In this document: one piece after another, positions 50,835 to 58,567 of the stretch
Layout of the letters: each line of letters opens with the position of its first letter
Numbering within the stretch: position 1 is the stretch's first letter
DNA from: CBDIHH01 sp965279095
Lineage (GTDB): Bacteria; Pseudomonadota; Alphaproteobacteria; Caulobacterales; Caulobacteraceae
Length of the DNA: 64,000 bases
Reading direction: 5' to 3'
Assembly (NCBI GenBank): GCA_965279095.1
Contig: CBDIHH010000007.1
Location: 434,001-498,000, forward strand
The notes under the pieces: model-generated
What the model was told of the DNA's origin: nothing
Databases searched by the model: none
Seen by the model: only the letters and a program-made list of their open reading frames with translations
Made by a program: the position numbers and the translations under genes

Positions 50835-51785
50835 ATGACCGACGCCGCCGCCCCTGCCGCCTGGCCCCCCTTCGCCTATGCCGAGGCGGCGGCCACCTGC
50901 GAGACCCTGCAGCTGTGGTCGCAGATCGTTGGCAAGATCCGCCTGGCCGGCACGCCCTGGCTGAACCACAGCTGGCACGTGACCCTGCAGGTCACCGCCC
51001 GCGGCCTGGGCACAGGCCTGATCCCCCACGACGCGGGCGGCTTCGACCTGGAGTTCGACCTCATCGACCAGGTGCTTCGCCTGCGCGGCGCCGACGGGCG
51101 GGACCAGGAGATCGCCCTCGCCTCCATGAGCGTCGCCGATTTCCACGGCCGCGTGGTCGAGGCGTTGCGGCGCCTGGATCTGCCCACCGCCTTCAACGGC
51201 GCGCCCAACGAGATGCCCCAGGCCGTGCCCTTCGCCCGCGATCACGCGCCGCGCAGCTACGACCCCGACCAGGCGCGTCGGCTGTGGCGGGTGCTGCTGC
51301 AGGCCAACCGGGTGTTCAGCCGCTTCCGCACCGGCTTCCTCGGCAAGGCCAGCCCGGCGCACTTCTTCTGGGGCAGCTTCGACCTGGCGGTGACCCGCTT
51401 CTCCGGCCGCCCCGCCCCGCGCCACCCAGGCGGCGCCCCGCACCTGCCCGACGCCGTCGCCCGCGAGGCCTATTCGCACGAGGTCTCCAGCGCCGGCTTC
51501 TGGCCGGGCGGGGGCGCCGTCGACTACCCCGCCTTCTATGCCTACGCCTATCCAGAGCCCGGCGGCTTCCGCACCGCCGGGGTGCGGCCGGTCGAAGCCT
51601 TCTTCCACGAGGCCCTGGGCGAATTCATCCTGCCCTATGATGCGGTGCGCGCCGCCGCCGATCCCGACGCCGCCCTGCTCGACTTCCTGCAATCGACCTA
51701 TGCCGCGGCGGCGGACCATGGCGGCTGGGATCGGCAGGCGCTGGAATGCGATCTCGGCGTCCCCGGGAGGCCGCGCCCGGCCTGA
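50835..51785 (+). CDS. DUF5996-family protein
   Basis: A 316-residue cytoplasmic protein of a family without known function. Landmarks: 'TCETLQLWSQIVGKIRLAGTPWLNHSWHVTLQVTARGL' near the N-terminus, 'FDLEFDLIDQVLRLR', 'VNEMPQAVPF'-like PNEMPQAVPF, 'RVFSRFRTGFLGKASPAHFFWGSFDLAVTRFSGR', 'YSHEVSSAGFWPGG' and 'FYAYAYPEPGGF'. The many conserved His, Trp and Arg suggest an enzyme. I place the start at ATG 50835; the frame is open far upstream without support. It is divergent from the ElaB-like gene. Confidence 0.9.
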   Translation: MTDAAAPAAWPPFAYAEAAATCETLQLWSQIVGKIRLAGTPWLNHSWHVTLQVTARGLGTGLIPHDAGGFDLEFDLIDQVLRLRGADGRDQEIALASMSVADFHGRVVEALRRLDLPTAFNGAPNEMPQAVPFARDHAPRSYDPDQARRLWRVLLQANRVFSRFRTGFLGKASPAHFFWGSFDLAVTRFSGRPAPRHPGGAPHLPDAVAREAYSHEVSSAGFWPGGGAVDYPAFYAYAYPEPGGFRTAGVRPVEAFFHEALGEFILPYDAVRAAADPDAALLDFLQSTYAAAADHGGWDRQALECDLGVPGRPRPA

Positions 51786-51839
51786 GGAACCAGACGGCCG
51801 TGGGCGACTTTCGTCTGAGCAGCAGCCAGGGCGGACCTC

Positions 51840-52250
51840 ATGAGCATCTTCGGCAATATCCTGAACAAGATCTTCCACCGTAAATCCGAGCCCGCGGCGC
51901 CGGCCCCCGCGCCGAAGCCGGCCGCCCCCCAAGCCGCGCCGGCCGCCGCCCAGCCCGCTCCCGCCGCCGCACCGGCGGCCCCGGCGCAGCCGGTGGACGT
52001 CGAGGCGGTGCTCACCGAATTGGCGTCGCACGCGCCGGGCGGCGGCGGCAACTGGCGGACCTCCATCGTCGACCTGCTGAAACTGCTGGACCTCGATTCC
52101 AGCCTGACCGCCCGCAAGGAGCTCGGCCAGGAGCTGGGCGTGCACGCCGGCGCCGACGGCAGCGCCGAGCAGAACATCGCCCTGCAAAAGGCGGTCATGC
52201 GCAAGCTGGCGGAGAACGGCGGCAAGGTTCCCGACAGCCTGAAGGACTAA
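51840..52250 (+). CDS. DUF3597-domain protein
   Basis: A 136-residue protein. The N-terminus (MSIFGNILNKIFHRKS) and the C-terminal DUF3597 domain are typical: 'VDVEAVLTELASHAPGGGGNWRTSIVDLLKLLDLDSSLTARKELGQELGV' and 'EQNIALQKAVMRKLAENGGKVPDSLKD'. Between them is a 35-residue Ala/Pro linker. The domain resembles a helical LysM-like or peptidoglycan-associated unit, but its function is not established. Confidence 0.93.
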   Translation: MSIFGNILNKIFHRKSEPAAPAPAPKPAAPQAAPAAAQPAPAAAPAAPAQPVDVEAVLTELASHAPGGGGNWRTSIVDLLKLLDLDSSLTARKELGQELGVHAGADGSAEQNIALQKAVMRKLAENGGKVPDSLKD

Positions 52251-52256
52251 GGCGGC

Positions 52257-52706
52257 CTATCGGCGGTCGGCCTCCGGGCCGATCCGCCAGTCGGGGCCCA
52301 TCACCAGGAAGGTGAAGGACGTCGACCAGCCGATCAGGATCAGCCCCGCCAGGGGCTCCAGGCTGGCCAGCAGGCGCAGGGGCCCCACGGGGTAGAGGTC
52401 ACCCACCCCCTGGGTGGTGAAGGTCTCGATGGCGAAATAGAAATACTGGGCGGCGGTCATGGCCTGCGGTCCGACGAACTGCCCCACCTGCAGGAGCCGC
52501 TCGCCGGCCCAGTAGCCTCCGGCGAAGACTCCCGCCTCGATCACATGGGCGGCGATCAGGCCGAAGATGATCACCAGCACTTTCAGCCGGCCGGAGGCGC
52601 CATGGCTGGCCTGCCACAGGGACAGGAACCTCAGGGCCTGGAAGTGGATCAGAACCGCCAGGCCGATGAGCACCAGGGTCAAGATAAGGGCCGACAGATC
52701 CGCCAT
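52257..52706 (-). CDS. Two-TM ion-channel-like protein
   Basis: A 149-residue membrane protein with a helix near residues 5-27, one at 43-65 and a C-terminal one at 111-133. Before the last helix a pore-loop-like segment ('YFYFAIETFTTQGVGDLYPVGPLRLLASLEPLAG') resembles Ion_trans_2 potassium channels. The selectivity filter reads T-T-Q-G-V-G-D rather than T-x-G-Y-G-D. There is no regulatory RCK domain. It converges on the DUF3597 gene, six bases apart. It could be a real small K+ or non-selective channel. Confidence 0.85.
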   Translation of the reverse strand: MADLSALILTLVLIGLAVLIHFQALRFLSLWQASHGASGRLKVLVIIFGLIAAHVIEAGVFAGGYWAGERLLQVGQFVGPQAMTAAQYFYFAIETFTTQGVGDLYPVGPLRLLASLEPLAGLILIGWSTSFTFLVMGPDWRIGPEADRR

Positions 52707-52800
52707 GCGCAGGCTCCTCAAGCCGGGTCCGCCTATCCAGGGCTGATGGCGACAACACGGCCGCCCCGGCCTAGCATCGCTCCCACCGGAGGGCGATGCG

Positions 52801-53550
52801 ATGATGACGGGATTTGAGAGCAGGGTCTGTCTCGTCACGGGCGCCGGCTCGGGCGTCGGCCGCGCGGTGGCGGAGCGTCTGGTGGCCGCCGGAGCCGAGG
52901 TGGTCGGCGCCGACCTCCATCCCGATGCGGGCCAGATCGCCCTCGATGTCGCCGACGCCGAGGCCGTCGGCCGGGCCGTCGCCGCGATCGCGGACCGCCG
53001 CGGCCGCATCGACGTCCTGGTCAACTGCGCCGGCGTGGGCGCGCGCGGCGGCGGGGTGCTGGAGATGGGGCTGGACGACTGGCGCCGGGCCATGGCCGTC
53101 AACCTCGACGGCAGCCTGCTCACCAGCCGCGCCGTCCTGCCGGGCATGGTGGCGCGCGGATCGGGCGCCATCGTCAATGTCGGCTCGACCTTCGGCCTCC
53201 TCGCCCGACCGCAGACCCTGGCCTATGCGGTCAGCAAGGCGGCGGTGATCCAGCTGACCCAGTGCATGGCGCTCGATGTCGCGCGCAGCGGCGTGCGCAT
53301 CAACTGCGTCTGCCCCGGCCTGATCGACACCCCCCTGATCGCCTATCTGACCAGCCCCGAGGCCGACGCCCTGCTGCAGGCCAACCTCGACGCCCACCCC
53401 ATGGCGCGGCTGGGGCGCGCGGGCGAGGTCGCCGACGCCATCCTCTACCTGGCTTCCGACGCCGCCAGCTTCATCACCGGCGCGGTGCTGCCCGTCGACG
53501 GCGGATACAGCGCAGGCAAATGGCCGGCGAGCGCGCCCTACCAGGGCTGA
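52801..53550 (+). CDS. Short-chain dehydrogenase/reductase
   Basis: A 249-residue classical SDR with GGAGGG upstream. TGAGSGVG is the cofactor motif, and 'GADLHPDAG' after beta2 suggests NAD. NCAG replaces NNAG, the catalytic Ser is in VGSTFG and the catalytic Tyr-Lys is YAVSK. The C-terminus 'LPVDGGYSAGKWPASAP' is usual. It resembles 3-oxoacyl-ACP-reductase-like or steroid-type SDRs without a clear substrate. It converges with an alpha/beta hydrolase-fold gene four bases away. Confidence 0.92.
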   Translation: MMTGFESRVCLVTGAGSGVGRAVAERLVAAGAEVVGADLHPDAGQIALDVADAEAVGRAVAAIADRRGRIDVLVNCAGVGARGGGVLEMGLDDWRRAMAVNLDGSLLTSRAVLPGMVARGSGAIVNVGSTFGLLARPQTLAYAVSKAAVIQLTQCMALDVARSGVRINCVCPGLIDTPLIAYLTSPEADALLQANLDAHPMARLGRAGEVADAILYLASDAASFITGAVLPVDGGYSAGKWPASAPYQG

Positions 53551-53554
53551 GGCC

Positions 53555-54370
53555 CTAGTCGGGCGCCGCCAGGAAGGCCCGAACCGCCGCGGTCGAGGCC
53601 TCAGGCTGCTCGACCATGGTCAGGGTGCCGCCGGCCTTGGGGATCAGCACCAGCTGCGCGTGCGGGCACAGGGCCCGGAACTGGGCGATGGCGGCGTCCA
53701 CCCCCGGGGTCCCCGCCCCGTTGCGGCCGGACGATCCCACCAGCAGCATCACCGGCATGGTCAGCCGAGACACCAGGGGCGTCAGGTCGATGTCCTCGTA
53801 GACGGCGCCCACCCGCAGGGCGATCTCGGCGGGCATGTTGCGGTGGGCCATCTCGATCTCGGCCATGATCATCGGCAGCAGCGTGCCGTCCTCGAAGGCC
53901 TCCTGCGAGGTCGCCACCCAGTAGGCGGCCCAGATCTGCCGCTCCACCCCCAGGTTCTGGACGATGTCGCGGTACATGGCCGCGATCTTGCTGCCGCCGA
54001 TGCCGCCCTGCATCGCCGGATACAGGATCATCCGGCCCACCCGCTCGGGGTAGCGGCTGGCGAAGCGGATGGCGAACAGCGAGCCTGTGGAGCCGCCCCA
54101 GAAATCCGCCTTGTCGACGCCGAGATGATCCAGCACCCGGGTCAGGTCGTCGACCCAGTGGTCGAAGGTGATCCCCCGGATCCAGGTGCGCTCCGACTGG
54201 CCGGCGCCGCGCCAGTTCCAGTTGATGACGGTGAAGTCCCGCGCCAGATCGGCCGTCACCTGGTCGAACTGGTTGTGCATCATGATGGTCCCGCCGCTGA
54301 GCACCAAGGGCGGGCCGGATCCCTGGACGTCGTACCAGATGTCCCAGCCGTCGCTATCCACATAGGGCAT
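53555..54370 (-). CDS. Alpha/beta-hydrolase-fold protein lacking the usual His
   Basis: A 271-residue protein. The nucleophile elbow is intact (G-G-S-T-G, S94), and 'FTVINWNWRGAGQSERT' is the usual strand-4 region. The C-terminal base motif A-G-H is A-G-G here (Gly248 in IPKAGGTLTMVEQP), and the acid position (G-x-x-D) reads VGSSGRNGAG without Asp. Normal triad chemistry is therefore doubtful unless other residues serve. It is 22 bases downstream of the propeller-protein gene on the same strand, and the two may form a unit. Confidence 0.85.
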   Translation of the reverse strand: MPYVDSDGWDIWYDVQGSGPPLVLSGGTIMMHNQFDQVTADLARDFTVINWNWRGAGQSERTWIRGITFDHWVDDLTRVLDHLGVDKADFWGGSTGSLFAIRFASRYPERVGRMILYPAMQGGIGGSKIAAMYRDIVQNLGVERQIWAAYWVATSQEAFEDGTLLPMIMAEIEMAHRNMPAEIALRVGAVYEDIDLTPLVSRLTMPVMLLVGSSGRNGAGTPGVDAAIAQFRALCPHAQLVLIPKAGGTLTMVEQPEASTAAVRAFLAAPD

Positions 54371-54392
54371 TGCGCGATCCTTCCCGCCCCGG

Positions 54393-55460
54393 TCAGGGGC
54401 TCCAGCGACGCCACTGCGTCAGGTCGCCGTCGCTGACGGCCATGCCGATCTGATGGGTGATGGCCAGCTCGTCGATGCCCACCGTGCCCGGCGGGCTGCG
54501 ATTGGCGCCGACGTAGTAGAGCCGCCAGCCGCCGCCGGGGGCGGCGACCACCCAGGGCGTGCCCACCCCCTCCGCGTCCCAGCGCCCCGAATCGTAGGGG
54601 GCGTGGGCGAAGACGGCGCCGCCGGGCTCGGGTCCGCGCACCTTGGTCCAGACCAGGCCGTCCGGCGAGGTCGCCAGGCCGATGGAGGCCTGGCGGACAT
54701 TGTGGAAGCCCTCATAGAGCATGACGTAGCCGCCCTCGTGGCGCAGCACCTGCCGCGTGCCCGGGCCCATCTCGTCGAAGTCCCCCGGGCCGCCCTTCTC
54801 CAGCACCGGGCCGCGCCGGGTCCAGGCGACGCCGTCGGGCGAGGTCGCCAGGCCGATCTTCATCCCGGCGTTGAAGTCGCCCCCGTGAAAGTAGAGCTTC
54901 CACGAGCCGTCCGGCTCGCGCACCGCCTGCGGCCAGCCGACGCCCACCAGGTCGGCCGCCCGGTCCGCCTCGGCCTCCAGGATGGCGCCGCCGCCAGGAC
55001 CCGGGACCCGCCGCCAGGTCACTCCGTCCGCCGAGGTCGCCCGTCCCGCCCCCAGGGGGAGGCCGAACAGCGCCCCCGGCCCGTCGCCGGGCTGCGGCAG
55101 GCCGCCGCCGAAATAGAGCATCTCGAAGCCGTTGTCGGTCTCCCAGACATCGGACACCCCCACGTGGGCGGCGTCGAAGGCGGCGGGATCGTCGGACGGA
55201 TCGAGCACCGCCCCCAGGGTCTGTGGCCCCCGCACCCGCTCCCACCGCACCCCGTCGCGAGACACGGCCAGGCCGATCCGCCCCGACGGCAGGTTCAGCC
55301 GATGGTCGAAGGCGTGATCCCGGCCGTAGCACCACATGCGCCACAACCCGTCGCGGCCGCGCAGGACCCGCGGGCACGACACCTTGGCGTCGTCCCAGCG
55401 CCCCGCCGGCCCCGGCCTGTGCACGAGGCCCAGGTCGCGCGCGTCCTCGTCCAAAGGCAT
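54393..55460 (-). CDS. Five-repeat beta-propeller protein, glycosidase-like
   Basis: A 355-residue cytoplasmic protein without a signal peptide. Five copies of a blade motif are visible: IGLAVSRDGVRWERV, GRATSADGVTWRRV, IGLATSPDGVAWTRRG, IGLATSPDGLVWTKVRG and IGMAVSDGDLTQWRRW. Repeated Asp/Trp residues and 'WRMWCYGRDH', 'FEMLYFGGGLP', 'WKLYFHGGDF', 'YVMLYEGFHN', 'WRLYYVGANR' form the partner strands. This fits the five-bladed propellers of GH43/GH32-type clans, but I cannot point to a safe catalytic acid pair. It could be a glycoside-active enzyme or a sugar-nucleotide binding protein. Confidence 0.75.
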   Translation of the reverse strand: MPLDEDARDLGLVHRPGPAGRWDDAKVSCPRVLRGRDGLWRMWCYGRDHAFDHRLNLPSGRIGLAVSRDGVRWERVRGPQTLGAVLDPSDDPAAFDAAHVGVSDVWETDNGFEMLYFGGGLPQPGDGPGALFGLPLGAGRATSADGVTWRRVPGPGGGAILEAEADRAADLVGVGWPQAVREPDGSWKLYFHGGDFNAGMKIGLATSPDGVAWTRRGPVLEKGGPGDFDEMGPGTRQVLRHEGGYVMLYEGFHNVRQASIGLATSPDGLVWTKVRGPEPGGAVFAHAPYDSGRWDAEGVGTPWVVAAPGGGWRLYYVGANRSPPGTVGIDELAITHQIGMAVSDGDLTQWRRWSP

Positions 55461-55587
55461 CGTCCCTCTCGCCAGCGGCCGAGCCGCCCAGAGGCGATCC
55501 TGCGGGACCGCGCCGCCGCCCGCAATCGCGCGGCGCCGGGCGCTACACGAATGTGCAGCCCCCTCGCCCGAGTGGACAAAAAGAGAT

Positions 55588-55711
55588 CGTCATCCTGGGG
55601 CGCGCTCTTGCGCGAACAAGGGATCCAGCAGCGAAGACCTTGCCGTGCGGCGCGTCGAGGGTGGCGCTGCTGGGTCCTGGGGTTCGGGCTTCGGCCGCCC
55701 CCAGGATGACG
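55588..55711. repeat. Palindromic repeat pair, first cluster
   Basis: Two units of about 46-47 bases in opposite orientation: 55588-55633 and 55665-55711. Each unit runs from CGTCATCCTGG to CCAGCAGCG (or its complement). The 31-base spacer differs between the two clusters. This is a composite palindromic element of the kind dispersed in Caulobacteraceae intergenic DNA. Confidence 0.75.
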
Positions 55712-55921
55712 ACAACAAGGGGACGCACGCCCCCCCGACCGCACACCCCGCCATCGTTCGCATGGCGGAGCATCGGTTCGGACCAGGCGACCGCGTCAAG
55801 GTGGGCCCACAGGGCCCCCGCTGCGCGGCGCGCCAAAGGCGCGGCCTTGACCCGGCCGCCTCCCGAACCACACTTCCACCACGCGATCGACGGCCTTTCC
55901 GAACGCCGCCCTAACCTCAGC

Positions 55922-56046
55922 CGTCATCCTGGAGAGCCGCGAAGCGGACTCATCCAGGACCCAGCAGCGAAGACCTGACCGCGCGGCACGGCAAGGTCTT
56001 CGCTGCTGGATCCCGGGTTCGCGCAAGAGCACGCCCCAGGATGACG
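55922..56046. repeat. Palindromic repeat pair, second cluster
   Basis: Two units, 55922-55969 and 56001-56046, again bounded by CGTCATCCTGG and CCAGCAGCG in opposite orientation. The right unit with its flank (55981-56046) matches 55588-55653 inversely at all but four of 66 positions, so the outer units of the two clusters also form a long inverted repeat about 330 bases apart. Confidence 0.75.
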
Positions 56047-56105
56047 ACCTTTTTTTGAACCGCCGCGGTTTGGTGGCGCCGAGGCGATCGGGATCGAAGC
56101 ACCCC

Positions 56106-57104
<999 letters not shown>

Positions 57105-57126
57105 GGCGGGGTCCTCGGGGCTGTCG

Positions 57127-57771
57127 TCAGCCGGTCTTGGCGAAGCGCTCGGCGCGCACGGCGGCGAACAGGGGCGCGGGGTCCTTGGCGGCGTCGAGCC
57201 AGGTCGACCAGTCGTCGGCCTCGAGGATCACCGGCGCCCGGCTGTGATAGTCGGTCAGCCAACCGGACGACGGCCCGGTCAGGATGGTGAAGCTGGCGAA
57301 CTCCCCGGCGTCGGGGGTGCTGCAGCGGTCCCACAGGCCCGCCAGCCAGATCGGCTGACCGTCAGCGCGGGCGAACCGGTGGCGGGTCTTGGCCCCCTTG
57401 TCGCCGGTCCACTCATACCAGGCCGAGGCCGGCACGATGCAGCGGCGCTTGGCGAAGGCCTCCCGGAAGGTGCTGGCCGAATGGCAGGTCTCCACCCGGG
57501 CGTTGAAGGTGGTCAGCTTGAAGCCGTCGTCCCGGCCCTTCTCGGTGTCCTTCAGGGGCTTGCCGCTGCGCCAGAAGGGCACCAGGCCCCAGCGCATCTT
57601 CTCCAGCACCCAGGCCCCCTCTTCCAGGCGCGCGGTCAGCTGGGGCGTGGTCGGCCGCACGTCGTCGTCGGGCTGCAGGTTCTGGGGCGGCGTGACCACC
57701 GGGGCGAAGCGCGACAGCTGGGCATGGATCTGGGCCCAGGTCAGGTTAGAGGTGTCGAAGCGTCCGCACAT
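57127..57771 (-). CDS. SRAP-domain protein (YedK/HMCES-like)
   Basis: A 214-residue protein. Cys2 directly after the initiator Met (MCGRF) becomes the N-terminal nucleophile. 'RPTTPQL', 'MRWGLVPFWRSG', 'TTFNARVETCHSASTFREAFAKRRCIVPASAWYEW' (Asn and Glu of the active site) and 'DYHSRAPVIL' (active-site His) are all present. These proteins form a thiazolidine crosslink with abasic sites in single-stranded DNA and protect them. It probably shares the transcript with the aldo/keto reductase gene. Confidence 0.95.
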   Translation of the reverse strand: MCGRFDTSNLTWAQIHAQLSRFAPVVTPPQNLQPDDDVRPTTPQLTARLEEGAWVLEKMRWGLVPFWRSGKPLKDTEKGRDDGFKLTTFNARVETCHSASTFREAFAKRRCIVPASAWYEWTGDKGAKTRHRFARADGQPIWLAGLWDRCSTPDAGEFASFTILTGPSSGWLTDYHSRAPVILEADDWSTWLDAAKDPAPLFAAVRAERFAKTG

Positions 57772-57995
57772 GCAAGGGCCCCCAAGGCAGTCACCTGCCT
57801 GCTCCCACAGATCGCGGCGCGGCGGCCCGTCGTCAAGCCGCCTGATGGGGCGCCGGGCGCCGCCTCCAATCTAAGGCGTATGAGACCTTCGGATACCGTG
57901 TATAGACCGAGGCATTGCCCGTCAGTGTCCTGGCCGCCGGCAGCAGAGAGAAGCGCTCACCCCGCAAGCTCCCGCCAGCGACGAGGGGACCGGAC

Positions 57996-58271
57996 ATGGC
58001 GCGCTACTATTTTCATTTCGAGCATGCCTGCGAGGTCCGCGACGAGGCGGGCGTCGAACTTCCCGACATTGCCACGGCGCGATGCCACGCCGTCCAGATG
58101 ATCGCCGAGACCTTATGCCACGGCCCCCAGGCCTTCTGGGACGCCGACCAGTACCGCGTCACCGTCGCCCTGGGCGGGCTGACGCTGTTCAGCGTCGAGA
58201 TGGTGGCGGCCATGGCGCCAATGCTGCGCAAGACCAGCCTCCCAGCGCAAGCCAAACAAGCGACCGCGTGA
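57996..58271 (+). CDS. DUF6894-type small protein
   Basis: A 91-residue protein with GAGGGGACCGGAC before the ATG. It starts MARYYFHFEHACEVRDEAGVELPDIATARCHAVQMIAE, the hallmark of a small alpha/beta family common in rhizobia and Caulobacteraceae (DUF6894). The second part is 'YRVTVALGGLTLFSVEMVA' and a basic tail. The function is unknown. It overlaps the next small gene by four bases (GTGA). Confidence 0.85.
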   Translation: MARYYFHFEHACEVRDEAGVELPDIATARCHAVQMIAETLCHGPQAFWDADQYRVTVALGGLTLFSVEMVAAMAPMLRKTSLPAQAKQATA

Positions 58272-58435
58272 CGCTCACCCCCCAGGCCTATCGCCTCAAG
58301 GCCCTGGCCGCCGACGCCTCGGCCCTGAGAGAGACGACCGCGACGGGGCGCGAAGCCTATCGCCACATGGCCCAGACCTGGCGCGCCCTCGAAGCCTCCG
58401 CCCTCCAGGCGCTGGATCTCGGCGCCGAGACCTGA
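58268..58435 (+). CDS. 55-residue helical protein coupled to the DUF6894 gene
   Basis: The GTG start lies within the stop of the preceding gene (GTGA). The protein is predicted to be wholly helical and charged (LKALAADASALRETTATGREAYRHMAQTWRALEASALQAL). No family is recognised. The overlap and the clean frame are the support; such a pairing suggests joint production with the DUF6894-type protein. Confidence 0.55.
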   Translation: MTLTPQAYRLKALAADASALRETTATGREAYRHMAQTWRALEASALQALDLGAET

Positions 58436-58567
58436 CGGATCCCTGGGCGCCGCGCGCCTGTCCTGATCCGCCGGCCGGAGCGCAAGCTCTGCCCTGGCGA
58501 TTTACCTTCACCCCATGCATATCCCCCGGCTGAAGGCGATGCCTGTCGCCCGAGGAGGGACAACCCC

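Larger units (their letters stand above)
55461..56105. other. 645-bp gene-free region with palindromic repeats
   Basis: This lies between two minus-strand genes: the end of the aldo/keto reductase gene (56106) and the start of the propeller-protein gene (55460). Both strands carry only short shadow frames. The content is the two palindromic repeat pairs at 55588-55711 and 55922-56046, with about 210 bases of ordinary GC-rich DNA between them. Confidence 0.7.
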
